NCBI GenBank assembly: GCA_041394885.1
Contig: JAWKHI010000042.1
Location: 5,710-69,709 of the forward strand
Direction of reading: 5' to 3'
Length of the DNA: 64,000 nt
From: DSOI01 sp041394885
GTDB lineage: Bacteria > Acidobacteriota > Terriglobia > Bryobacterales > Bryobacteraceae
The position numbers and the translations under genes were made by a program. Under the pieces are notes generated by a model. The model ran no database searches. It was given only the letters and a program-made list of their open reading frames with translations, and was not told the origin of the DNA. Of this stretch, positions 35,473-44,555 are shown one piece after another. Positions within the stretch are counted from its first letter, which is position 1; each line of letters starts with the position of its first letter.

Positions 35473-36503
35473 TGAAGATGAGTTGGCTCCCCAAAATCGC
35501 GGTAACGCTCGGCGACCCGGCAGGCGTGGGTCCAGAAGTAGTAGTGAAGGCGCTGGCCGATCCCGTGATCGCCGCGTTGGCCGAGTGGGTGGTGGTGGGC
35601 GATAGCACGGTGGCGCGCCGCGCCGAGCAGGTGACGGGCGAGCGGCTACGCGCTGCGCTGGCCGAACAGAACGAGATTACGGGGACGTTCGAGTTCGGCG
35701 CATTGTCGGCCGCGTGCGGCAGGGCGGGACTCGCGTACGTGAAGGCGGCGACGGAGATGTGCCTGGCGGGCGAAGCCGACGCGATGTGCACGGCTCCGCT
35801 GAACAAGGAAGCGGTGGCGCTGAACGGAATCCAGTTTTCCGGCCATACCGAGTACATCGCCGAGTTGTGCGGCAACGCGGAATCGCGGATGCTGCTGGTT
35901 TCGGACCGCTTGCGCGTGGTGCATGTCTCCACGCACATTTCACTGCGGCAGGCGTGCGAGTTGGATGCGGCGCGGATCGTGCGGACGATAGAACTGGGCG
36001 CTGAGGTAATGCCGTGGATCGGGTACGAAAAGCCGAGAATCGCGGTTTGTGGATTGAATCCGCACGCGGGCGAGCACGGGCTTTTCGGAGGGGAAGACGA
36101 CTCCATCATCGCGCCGGCGATCGCACAGGCGCGGGCAAAGGGGATCGATGCCAGCGGCCCGCACGCCGGAGACACGGTGTTTCTGCGGGCGGTGAACGGC
36201 CATCACGACCTGGTTGTCGCGATGTATCACGACCAGGGGCACATCCCGATGAAGCTGCTCGATTTCGACCGCGGGATCAATGTATCGATCGGGCTGCCGA
36301 TCGTGCGGACGTCGGTGGACCATGGCACGGCGTTCGACATCGCGGGAAAAAACATCGCCGAGGCGACATCCATGAAGTGCGCGTTGGAGTTGGCGGCGCG
36401 GATGGCGCGGAACCGGCGGGACCGGCTGCAGCGGCCGGCAGCCAACCAGACAAGGGGGTCTAGCGAGCTTCTTCGAGAATCTGCAGATTCGCCGGTAGGG
36501 TGA
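35472..36503 (+). CDS. pdxA: PdxA-family 4-phospho-threonate/4-hydroxythreonine-phosphate dehydrogenase
   Basis: 343 residues of the PdxA fold: LGDPAGVGPEVVVKAL at the start, CTAPLNKEA, GHTEYIAELC, NPHAGEHGLFGGED, and HDQGHIPMKLL with the metal-binding His residues. PdxA oxidises 4-phosphohydroxy-L-threonine in vitamin B6 synthesis; the PdxA2 branch oxidises 4-phospho-D-threonate to dihydroxyacetone phosphate after DtnK. Coupling to the kinase by TGATG favours the catabolic PdxA2 role. The last 44 bases overlap the convergent gene. Confidence 0.85.
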   Translation: MKMSWLPKIAVTLGDPAGVGPEVVVKALADPVIAALAEWVVVGDSTVARRAEQVTGERLRAALAEQNEITGTFEFGALSAACGRAGLAYVKAATEMCLAGEADAMCTAPLNKEAVALNGIQFSGHTEYIAELCGNAESRMLLVSDRLRVVHVSTHISLRQACELDAARIVRTIELGAEVMPWIGYEKPRIAVCGLNPHAGEHGLFGGEDDSIIAPAIAQARAKGIDASGPHAGDTVFLRAVNGHHDLVVAMYHDQGHIPMKLLDFDRGINVSIGLPIVRTSVDHGTAFDIAGKNIAEATSMKCALELAARMARNRRDRLQRPAANQTRGSSELLRESADSPVG

Positions 36504-37290
36504 ACAACTCGTCGGTGAGGCCGGTATTGACGGTGACGGACTCGGAGAACACCTCGAAGATCTTTTCGCCGTTACGCCGCCGTGTGACGGCGAAGGGCCA
36601 CTGCACGCCGCCGCCAGCGTCGCGGAACTTTCCGAAAACAGTCTCCTCGTCGTCGCGGTCTCGTGTTTTCGGATCGCGGCGGACGAACATCTGCCGGACC
36701 GGCAACCGGGTGGACTGATGGACGAAGACGCGCACGGGGACGTTGGCGGCGTCGATGAATTCGATCACGTCCATGGGCTGATTGTCGAAGATGTCGGTGC
36801 CGATGTACTCCACCGAGAGCCCGGGCTCGCCGCGGCGTTGGCGGAGGGTGTAGAACAAGTTGCGGCGTGTGGTTTCCCGATACCGGTCCAGGGTAGCCTG
36901 CGGCACCGGCCTGGCGCCGCGGAAAGTAATTTGCCAGCCTTTGTGCTCGTCGAACAGGACGGCCCAATCCTCATCTTTCTTGCGGAAAAATGACTGGCGC
37001 TCTCGAACGTACAGTTCACCGGGCGCGGGCGGGTCAGGCGCGGTGACGTAGCGTGTGTAGATCGAGGCTCGGGACAAGCCGCGGAGTTGATCGCGATAGA
37101 AGGAATAGACGCGGCCGGTTTCGACACGGTCTTTCATGGCGAGAAAGCGGTCACCGCCGAGGGCTTCGAGCATGGCGTCCCGTACGGCGCGTCCTTTTTC
37201 CTGGCGGGTTTCCTGGCGGGTTTCCTGGCGGGTCTGGCCCGGGACCACGCGTGGGGCGGAGAGTGCAAACAGGATGGAGCGTCTGGTCAT
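36460..37290 (-). CDS. secreted LolA-like beta-fold protein
   Basis: 276 residues. After a signal-like start (MTRRSILFALSAPRVV) comes a short repeat QETRQETRQEK encoded by 12-base tandem repeats at about 37196-37232. The mature part is mainly beta with RASIYTRYV, GWQITFRGA and DVIEFIDAANVPVRVFV, resembling LolA/LppX-type lipid-binding outer-membrane proteins. Function is inferred from fold only. The ATG overlaps the TGA of the preceding M16-like gene by 4 bases, so it belongs to the M16 operon. Confidence 0.65.
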   Translation of the reverse strand: MTRRSILFALSAPRVVPGQTRQETRQETRQEKGRAVRDAMLEALGGDRFLAMKDRVETGRVYSFYRDQLRGLSRASIYTRYVTAPDPPAPGELYVRERQSFFRKKDEDWAVLFDEHKGWQITFRGARPVPQATLDRYRETTRRNLFYTLRQRRGEPGLSVEYIGTDIFDNQPMDVIEFIDAANVPVRVFVHQSTRLPVRQMFVRRDPKTRDRDDEETVFGKFRDAGGGVQWPFAVTRRRNGEKIFEVFSESVTVNTGLTDELFTLPANLQILEEAR

Positions 37291-39467
37291 GGCTTTCTGG
37301 CTAGATCCTCGAGTTTCAGGGTGGGATTGAAATCGATCGATCGGAGGTTGATTTCTTGGGTGCGCAGGCCATTTTCTCTGATCACCACCGTGCTGGGCCA
37401 AAAAATACCGTCATGCTCGGCCCAGTCCGAGAGGGACTCCTCGACGGCGATGGAAGCACCGGCAAGGTTGAGATTGCGGTAGGTGATCCGGCTCGGCCGG
37501 CCGGTGACGTCGTCCAGATAGATGCGCGCCCCGTTTTCTTCCTCGTCGGTGACCTGAACGATGTTGGCGCCAAGATGGCTGACGGTGCTCTTGGGATCCT
37601 CGCCGGCGAGGGCAATGCGAAACAGGTAGCGGAAGATTTCGCCGCGGACGCGTTTGAGCACGGGAGCGGACATGGCGTAAAGGCCTCCCGCCGTCCATTG
37701 CCAGCCGATGGAGGCATCGTAGAAGGTGATCATCTTGACATTGGCGCCTGTGATCTCCTGCCGGAAAACGCTGGGGGCGATCCAGCGCTCCCAGCCGGAT
37801 CTGTCGCTCCAGGGGTCCTTGGCGCCGGTGCGAATGCGGCCCTCGAGGCGAAGCTCGAGCCGGTTCACCTGGCGGAGTCGGGCAGCCCCTCCGATCGATT
37901 CCGCCATGCGCGAGAGCATCGCTTTGCCGCGAGCGACGGCGCTGGGATCGGTGGGTGGAGCAAATGGCTTGGGCTGAGGGATGGAGAGGTCAAGGGGAAC
38001 TTCCAAGCGTTCCAACCCGGCGAGGGGTCTCTCATACAAGGTCTCCGGGCCCAGGGCGACCACGGCGAGTTTCGAGGTATCGAGGCGGCGTAGGGCGGCG
38101 TCCTTCACCTGAGCGGGCGTAACGTCGCGGATCGAGTTCAAAATGGCGGCGATGCTCTCGGGCGGGGCGCCATGAAGCTCGCTGGTGAGCATCTGAGTGA
38201 GTAGCGCGCCCCGGGCCGCGAAACCGGTGGCGAGCTTGTGGAGAAGGCGCCGTTTCGTGGCGTCGATGGCGGACGCCGAAAGCGCCTCGGCGCGCGACTC
38301 CTCCACGGCGTCGAGCACCGCGCGGATGGCTTCGGTGGTGAAGGCGGGCTCGACGTTGACGTTGATCGTGAACAGCCCGGGGAAGTCATACTCGGCGCCC
38401 CATTGCGCTTCCCACGCCATGTTCCACAGACGGTGCTTGACGGCGAGATCCGCCAACAGGCTGCCGCGAGCGCCGCCGATGCGTTCGACCGCCAGCAACA
38501 TCGCGGCGAGATCCGGATCACCGGCGCGGCCGCCGAGTCCGGCAACGGCGAACAGGCCCTTGCGCAACGAGCGGTTGTCGTGGTGATAGAGCACCCGCTG
38601 GGGCGGCTCCGGCACATCGATTTTCGGAGCTGGCGGCGGCGCGGACTCCGACGGCGCCCAAGCGCCGAAATACTTCTCGATGGACGGACCGGCGACGCCG
38701 TCGAGGGAAGCGCCTTCGACGACGAGAATCGCCGATCCCGGGTGGATGTGGGCGGCATAGAAGCGCTCGATGTCCTGCCGTCCGATGTTGTCGAGCGTTT
38801 CGTAGTCGACACGAGCGGCGAGGGGATGGTCCAGCCCGCGGACGATACGTCCCGCTTCGCGCGCCACCGCGGCGGAAAGGTCGTTGTTCCGCCCGGCGAC
38901 CCCGGAGCGGAGTGCACCGAGGGTGAAGTCGAGGGAATCGTCATCGAACACCGGCTCGGCCAGCAAGCCGGCCAGCATGGGGAACAACTCGTCGAAATCT
39001 TCGCGCAGACACCGGAAAGTGAGAAACGACCGGGTGGGTTCGGTGGAGGCGACCACGGATGCGCCGAGCGCGTCCAGCCGATCGCGAAATTTCCGGCCGG
39101 GCAGGCTCCTGGTTCCAGCGGCGGCCAGAGTGCGGAGAGCGACGGCAGCCAAACCGCGCTTCTCCGCGGGATCGAGAAGGGAACCGACGCCGAAACCGAT
39201 GGATCCGGTGACGACGGGCAGTTCATTGTTCTCCAGCCAGTAGGCGCGCAGACCGTTGGAGAGCTTGACGGCGTGGCGGTCCGGAAACTGGATCGACCTG
39301 GGGGGGCCGACGGAGACGCCAAAAGTCCGGTCTGCCGGCTGGGAGGCGCGGCGCTGCGCCGGAGCTGGAAAAACGAGTGCCACGGCGAGCAGGATCGGGA
39401 CCGCCTTCGTCAAGCCGATCTGGCACTCGCGCTGGCGGCCAGCAACGGGGGTTGGCGCGAGGATCAC
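37287..39467 (-). CDS. M16-fold protein without zinc motif, fused to a LolA-like domain
   Basis: 726 residues with an N-terminal signal or TM (VPILLAVALVFPAPA). Residues 60-520 form two M16 (insulinase/processing-peptidase) halves, but the HxxEH position reads AVALR (residues 108-112), so the zinc site is absent. Residues 560-720 resemble the LolA-like domain encoded by the next gene (WERWIAPSVFRQEI, IYLDDVTGRPSRI). It is probably the non-catalytic partner of an M16 pair or a scaffold in the envelope. The GTG start overlaps the upstream stop (GTGA), and the TGA overlaps the downstream ATG. Confidence 0.78.
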   Translation of the reverse strand: MILAPTPVAGRQRECQIGLTKAVPILLAVALVFPAPAQRRASQPADRTFGVSVGPPRSIQFPDRHAVKLSNGLRAYWLENNELPVVTGSIGFGVGSLLDPAEKRGLAAVALRTLAAAGTRSLPGRKFRDRLDALGASVVASTEPTRSFLTFRCLREDFDELFPMLAGLLAEPVFDDDSLDFTLGALRSGVAGRNNDLSAAVAREAGRIVRGLDHPLAARVDYETLDNIGRQDIERFYAAHIHPGSAILVVEGASLDGVAGPSIEKYFGAWAPSESAPPPAPKIDVPEPPQRVLYHHDNRSLRKGLFAVAGLGGRAGDPDLAAMLLAVERIGGARGSLLADLAVKHRLWNMAWEAQWGAEYDFPGLFTINVNVEPAFTTEAIRAVLDAVEESRAEALSASAIDATKRRLLHKLATGFAARGALLTQMLTSELHGAPPESIAAILNSIRDVTPAQVKDAALRRLDTSKLAVVALGPETLYERPLAGLERLEVPLDLSIPQPKPFAPPTDPSAVARGKAMLSRMAESIGGAARLRQVNRLELRLEGRIRTGAKDPWSDRSGWERWIAPSVFRQEITGANVKMITFYDASIGWQWTAGGLYAMSAPVLKRVRGEIFRYLFRIALAGEDPKSTVSHLGANIVQVTDEEENGARIYLDDVTGRPSRITYRNLNLAGASIAVEESLSDWAEHDGIFWPSTVVIRENGLRTQEINLRSIDFNPTLKLEDLARKP

Positions 39468-40978
39468 TTGGACCCCTCACCGGCAGGCGGCGCCACCCGC
39501 GCCTGACGGGGCCCTGTCCGCACGATCGCATCCGGCTGCCGCAACAGGGTCTGGGCGACGGCCGCCTTCACGGACTCGGCGGTGACCGTCTCGATATCGG
39601 AGAGCAGGGCTGACAACGCACCGGCCGATCCGTGGTCGCGCAGAGACCTTGCAATCAGGTCAGCGCAGGAGTAGGGATCTTCGAGGCGGAGGAGGAGACC
39701 GGCGCGAAGGTTCTTGCGCGCGGCGCTGATATCGTCGGCGGAAACGGTCCATTCCGACAGCCGCGCCGCCAGCTTGACGGTTCGCGTTTCCACCTCGTCG
39801 AGAGGAATGGAAGGATCGGAAAGCGCCATGAGGAGAAGAATATCGTCGCCGTCTGTGTCGGACGGCGAGGACTCGAGCCTGACAGTCCGCAGACCGCTTT
39901 CCGCGGCAGCCTGACGGGACAACCATCCAGAGGGGCCGCCCACCATGGCCCGCATGACCATGCGAGTGGCCTCGCCGGGCAGATCCGGCCTCGTTCGCTT
40001 CCAGGCCATCCAGACCTGCGGGGGGAGATTGGCGGCTACAGAAATCCGCTGCAAGGATTTGGATTGAGGCGGGGATGCCGGGGGCGCGGGCGAGACCGGC
40101 GCTTCTCGCGCGGGAATGGACGCCAGGTGTTTGTTGGCCCAAGACTTGGCCTGCTCCGCAGTGACGTCGCCGACGATGGCGATCGCCAGGTTGCCGGGCC
40201 GGTAGTAGGCACGGAAGAAGTCGGCGGCGTCGGAGGCCAGGACATTTTCGAACTGATCCATCGGAGAGCCAAGATTCCGAAAGCGATGGTCTGGGAACAA
40301 TGCCGCAAAAAGCTGCCGGAGAGCGGGAAGGGGGACAACGAGTTCCTGACGCGACGCCTCAGAGCGTAGGCTGCTTCGCTCGATGTAGAAATTGCGCCAG
40401 GAGGGCCGATGCAACCACTCACCCCAGAGACGGAACAGAACCTCGGCGCTCTCGGATGGAATGGTGAGATAGAAGGATGCGCTGGCGGAGCCGAGAAAGT
40501 AGCGGAGGTCCGAGGCGCCCTGGGCGCCCAGCGCCTGCGCGACAAACCCTGGAATGCCGAGTCCCGCGGCTTTGGCCAGTTCGAGCTTGGCTTCGTCGCG
40601 ATTCCTTTGCACCCGCAGCCTTTCCTGAGTGGGGTCCGAGCCGGCGGCGGGGCTTTGGGACCGCATTAGTTTCTCGGCCCGATCCAGGAGCGCTTTCTCT
40701 TCGGCGGCGCCGCGGGAGCCAAGCGTCTCCGTTCCATTCCAAAAGCTGCGCTCGATCAGGCGGGAGATCCCGGCTTTTCCCTCAGGCTCATCGGCGACGC
40801 CGGCGGCGATGTGGACATGAAAGGCAACGATCGGGGAGGTGTGCCGTTCGAGGACGGCGATGGGAAGTCCGTTCGCCAGACGAAACTCGGTCAACCGGCC
40901 TCCCCAGAGATCAGGAGCAGGCCTGGCGGCTGCCGCGGTCCCGACGGCCAGCGGCAGTGCCCAGAGAATCAAGCGCAT
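39464..40978 (-). CDS. secreted M16-family peptidase-like protein, HxxEH replaced by RxxER
   Basis: 504 residues with signal peptide MRLILWALPLAVGTAAAA. M16 layout is clear: LANGLPIAVLERHTSPIV, then IAAGVADEPEGKAGISR, and later PGNLAIAIVGDVTAEQ. At the zinc site the family HxxEH is RLIER (Arg73, Glu76, Arg77), keeping Glu but replacing both histidines, so proteolysis is unlikely. It is the first gene of a three-gene coupled operon (this gene, the second M16-like gene, the LolA-like gene). Divergent from the 1122-residue protein gene with a 203-base gap. Confidence 0.78.
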   Translation of the reverse strand: MRLILWALPLAVGTAAAARPAPDLWGGRLTEFRLANGLPIAVLERHTSPIVAFHVHIAAGVADEPEGKAGISRLIERSFWNGTETLGSRGAAEEKALLDRAEKLMRSQSPAAGSDPTQERLRVQRNRDEAKLELAKAAGLGIPGFVAQALGAQGASDLRYFLGSASASFYLTIPSESAEVLFRLWGEWLHRPSWRNFYIERSSLRSEASRQELVVPLPALRQLFAALFPDHRFRNLGSPMDQFENVLASDAADFFRAYYRPGNLAIAIVGDVTAEQAKSWANKHLASIPAREAPVSPAPPASPPQSKSLQRISVAANLPPQVWMAWKRTRPDLPGEATRMVMRAMVGGPSGWLSRQAAAESGLRTVRLESSPSDTDGDDILLLMALSDPSIPLDEVETRTVKLAARLSEWTVSADDISAARKNLRAGLLLRLEDPYSCADLIARSLRDHGSAGALSALLSDIETVTAESVKAAVAQTLLRQPDAIVRTGPRQARVAPPAGEGSK

Positions 40979-41181
40979 TAGTACCAGCTTACCCGACCTT
41001 TTCCAGATATCGGGCCGCAACGAATTTACACGCTCATGGCTCCATGGATTGGAGGAATGATGGTAGAGTAAGAATCCAGCGAAACCGATATGCGGCTCGC
41101 CTGTGCTCGCGGGTGGGACGCCAATGGCCATTTACGCCGCAAGGGAAAGGCAGACCAGTGCGGAAAACAACAGGAGGTGGC

Positions 41182-44100
41182 ATGAAATCGCTATTAACAC
41201 TTCGGGCGATGGGCGCGGCTCTGCTGATAGTGACGGCGGGGCAAGCGCAGGACTCGGTGAGCCGCGCACGGCAGCTGGAGATGCAGGGCGATTTCGCGGG
41301 CGCCAGGCGAATCCTGGAAGAAGCCACACGGCGGAGTCCGGCGATCGAAACCGATCTGGTGGCCTACGCCGAATTCCTGGACCGGTACCGAGATCCCGGC
41401 ACCCGCACCGCATACGAAAAGCTAGCGGAAGGGAATCTGGCGACAGACCGCAAGAAGGCTGTTCTGTATCGGCTAGTAATTCTGGATCTGCTCGAGAATG
41501 ACAAGGAGGCCGCATCGAAGCATCTGGCCGCCTACCGGCAAGCCGGTGGGACCGCCCTGCCCGACGCGCTACCCAAACCGCCGGCGCCGGTGGAACATCC
41601 GGTGGCCTACATTCCGGGACCGATCTCGGGGTTCAACCGCATGGCGGCGCTCGCGCCCGATCTCAAGCCTATGGAGGTCCTTCCCGCGCTGGCGCGCAAC
41701 GTAGTGACCAATGGGTATCAGGCGTCCAACAGCCAGGAGGCGCTGGAGCAGACCGAGTACTTGAAGCTGGTGTTCCGGTATATGTCGCAGGCGCGCGAGT
41801 TGGACCGCTTCGCAGGACCGGAAAAGAAGATCTCGATCGAAACCTGCGATTCCCCGCAAACCGGCGAATTGCTGAAGATCCTGGGCTACCGGATGCGAGG
41901 GCAATGCGGCGGAGACGTGGTGCTCGAAACGGTGAATGCCGGACGGGCCTTTCTGACCATCGATTCGGGTTTCCCGCTGGCGGAGATGGAGTTGGCGCTG
42001 CGGACCAATCGAGCGTTCACCTATGATTACAAGCCAGCCGCGGTTCCGGTGCTATACGGACCCGAGTACTGGATGTCGGCGGAGAAGAAAGAGAAGCCGG
42101 AATTCATCGACGCATTCCTGGCGGACCCGGCTTTGTGCCGGTTGTACCTGGGATTGTCGAAGCTGGATGCCGGAACCGCGGAAGCACTGCGCAAAGAGAT
42201 ACCGTTGCAGAGACTGCGGGCCTTCGCGCACGTATTGGATTTCTTCGGAGGCATGTTCAAGATCCGGAATGGGAAGGCAGCGACGCCGGGCGGCGCGGCG
42301 GCCGAGGCGGTGTGGGGTGAACTGGTAGGCGTTCCTGTGACGCAGGGCGCTCAGTTCATCGAGAAACTGTTGGCCAAAGACGATGGATGGTTGAACAGCT
42401 ACTTCGATTCCCTCTCGCGAATCGACGGGCCGGTGCTGGCATACCTGACCCAGCCGGACCGGATGCGCCGGTTCTACGGAGCGCTGAAGGGCCGGGTATC
42501 GAGCCCTGGCCCGGCGCGGCCCGTTTTCCGTTCCAACACGGATCTGATGCTGCTGACCACACGGCTACGTCTGGAAGCCGACGGCAAGCCGCACATCCCG
42601 GGCGGGATGGATGTTTGGCGCGAATTGTTCGTGAAACATCCGCACGGCAAGTACGACGGGAAGCTGACCAAATTAGCGGCGAGCTGGAAAGAACCGGACG
42701 ACCTTCTGGAAGCGCTGTTCGCGCTGTGCCGGAAGGCGGTTGAGAACGAGCCACTGAAGGTCTTCATGGCGATGACGGATCTCAATCAGCGGCGCACCAA
42801 GCCGCTGGAGCCCGCCACGGTGGACCGGTTGGCGCGCAATTGGCGTCTGGTGGGCGCGCAATATCCCGTGTTCTCGGAAATTCCCACATTGCCCGACGCG
42901 ACTATCCTTACCTACCTCGAACGAATCGAGACGGTGAACGGAATCAGGAACCAGCAGGTGCGGGCCGACGCGGCCGGCTCACTGCAGGCGCTCATCGGGC
43001 TGTGGCAGATCTTCTCCCGGAACGGCAACATCCCGCTCAGCGAGGCTGAGACAGTTCTCAGCGATCTGCTGAAGGCCTTCGATGGCGTAAAGGACTCCGA
43101 ACAGGTGTTCGTGGCCGCGGTGACGGGAACGCGCCGGCTGCTGCAAGCCACCGATTCTCCAGCCGGAGTGTCGGCGCACGACCGTATCTTGACGCTACTG
43201 GCGGGTACAGCGGCGCCGAAGGACATCGAGGCGCACGAGCAGATCCTCCAGGACATGATGCGGATCTTCGAGGCACAGAAGTTGATCTCACTCAAGACAC
43301 TGCTGGATCTTGCGGATCAGATCGACGCGCTCGGCAAAGGCGCCAAATTCGACCCGACGGTCTCCAACCGGCTGACCGCGCGGATGCAGGAATTGCAGCT
43401 TCCGCGGGCATCGCTCACCGGGATCGAAAAGAATGCCCTCTCGTTCGGCTATTGGACCGAGAAGCATATCGAGTCCGAGCGGAAGGTACGCATCCGCGCG
43501 ATGCTCGAAAAGGCGGCCGGCGACGCGAAGAAGCTGGACGACGCACGGGCGGAACTGACGCCGATCCTCCGAGACACCCTGGTGGGGTTCAACTATCTGT
43601 ACTACGCCCCTCCGGGCGCGCAACTGCTGCAGACCAATCCGCTATTCGTGCGGAGCCATGATTTTCTGGGGGTCCAGGGGACCAATCAAACATGGCGTAC
43701 GACCGAGGTTCTCGGGTCGGGCTGGCCATCGAGCGCGGGCGGGCGGTTGGTTGGCTCCCTCGCCGGGTTGCCCTATGCGCTGGCGGAAGCCGAGCAAAAC
43801 TTCCTGATTCCGAGCCGGGAGCAGGCGTTGATCTGGGGAGATCTGGTCCCGCAGATGATCCTGAGCGCCAAGATCCCGCGCTGGTGGAACGTGTCCCCGA
43901 TGCAGATGCACTGGGTGGGATTGCACCTGAGGCACGCGGAATCCCTGGTGGCGGAATCGCACCTGAACCCCACGCTGCGGGAGTCGATGCTAGCCGAATT
44001 GTCGAAGCTCGCCGCACCGGCCAGAGCCAGCCGCGTGGCGGAACTGGTGGAGCAGGGCGACCTGCGGGCAGCGCTCGAGAACATCACTGCGTCTGAATTG

Positions 44101-44550
44101 TACTTGTTAGGTTCGTGGCAGGGCGCGGAGTCCGACAATCCGTTGCGCAGAGAGATCAAGACCCTGTCGGCGCGCTCGGCGGCATCGCTCACGCCAGGCG
44201 CGATCTCACGGGCGTTCGGGACGCCAAAACCGACCCTGACCAATTCGTTCCGGCCGGAGTTGCTCAACCTGCGAACCTTCCCGACGCTGATGGGCTATTC
44301 GTCGCGGCTGATGGCCGAGAGTTGGGAATCGCACATCCTCTACTACGTGGCGCTGGCAGACGAGTTGCATATGTCGCCGGACCGGCTGAACGTCGTGATT
44401 CCGGAATGGACGCGGCAAACCGTGGAGCGGATCTTTGCTACCCACCTGGAAGATTGGCCGGCCCTGTTGCGTTCGATGCGCAACGTGGGTCATGATGCTC
44501 GGATGAATGCTCGAGGGCCTTCCCCCTCGGAAAGGGCCGCCGGAGAATAG
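41182..44550 (+). CDS. 1122-residue secreted protein of unknown function
   Basis: Signal peptide in residues 1-22 (LTLRAMGAALLIVTAGQAQ). Residues 25-130 look like TPR-type helices (RARQLEMQGDFAGARRILEEA); the rest is long, mostly helical, with no motif I recognise. CAGGAGGTGG just before the ATG sets the start; the longer open frame upstream lies antisense to the M16-like gene. The VWA gene starts 5 bases after its stop, so the two are likely co-expressed. Similar long hypotheticals beside VWFA proteins are frequent in Acidobacteria. Confidence 0.7.
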   Translation: MKSLLTLRAMGAALLIVTAGQAQDSVSRARQLEMQGDFAGARRILEEATRRSPAIETDLVAYAEFLDRYRDPGTRTAYEKLAEGNLATDRKKAVLYRLVILDLLENDKEAASKHLAAYRQAGGTALPDALPKPPAPVEHPVAYIPGPISGFNRMAALAPDLKPMEVLPALARNVVTNGYQASNSQEALEQTEYLKLVFRYMSQARELDRFAGPEKKISIETCDSPQTGELLKILGYRMRGQCGGDVVLETVNAGRAFLTIDSGFPLAEMELALRTNRAFTYDYKPAAVPVLYGPEYWMSAEKKEKPEFIDAFLADPALCRLYLGLSKLDAGTAEALRKEIPLQRLRAFAHVLDFFGGMFKIRNGKAATPGGAAAEAVWGELVGVPVTQGAQFIEKLLAKDDGWLNSYFDSLSRIDGPVLAYLTQPDRMRRFYGALKGRVSSPGPARPVFRSNTDLMLLTTRLRLEADGKPHIPGGMDVWRELFVKHPHGKYDGKLTKLAASWKEPDDLLEALFALCRKAVENEPLKVFMAMTDLNQRRTKPLEPATVDRLARNWRLVGAQYPVFSEIPTLPDATILTYLERIETVNGIRNQQVRADAAGSLQALIGLWQIFSRNGNIPLSEAETVLSDLLKAFDGVKDSEQVFVAAVTGTRRLLQATDSPAGVSAHDRILTLLAGTAAPKDIEAHEQILQDMMRIFEAQKLISLKTLLDLADQIDALGKGAKFDPTVSNRLTARMQELQLPRASLTGIEKNALSFGYWTEKHIESERKVRIRAMLEKAAGDAKKLDDARAELTPILRDTLVGFNYLYYAPPGAQLLQTNPLFVRSHDFLGVQGTNQTWRTTEVLGSGWPSSAGGRLVGSLAGLPYALAEAEQNFLIPSREQALIWGDLVPQMILSAKIPRWWNVSPMQMHWVGLHLRHAESLVAESHLNPTLRESMLAELSKLAAPARASRVAELVEQGDLRAALENITASELYLLGSWQGAESDNPLRREIKTLSARSAASLTPGAISRAFGTPKPTLTNSFRPELLNLRTFPTLMGYSSRLMAESWESHILYYVALADELHMSPDRLNVVIPEWTRQTVERIFATHLEDWPALLRSMRNVGHDARMNARGPSPSERAAGE

Positions 44551-44555
44551 TCGAT

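Noticed and set aside
40477..41181. N-terminal extension of the 1122-residue protein frame
   Set aside because: It lies antisense to the M16-like gene and lacks a ribosome site; the ATG at 41182 has CAGGAGGTGG and opens a signal peptide.
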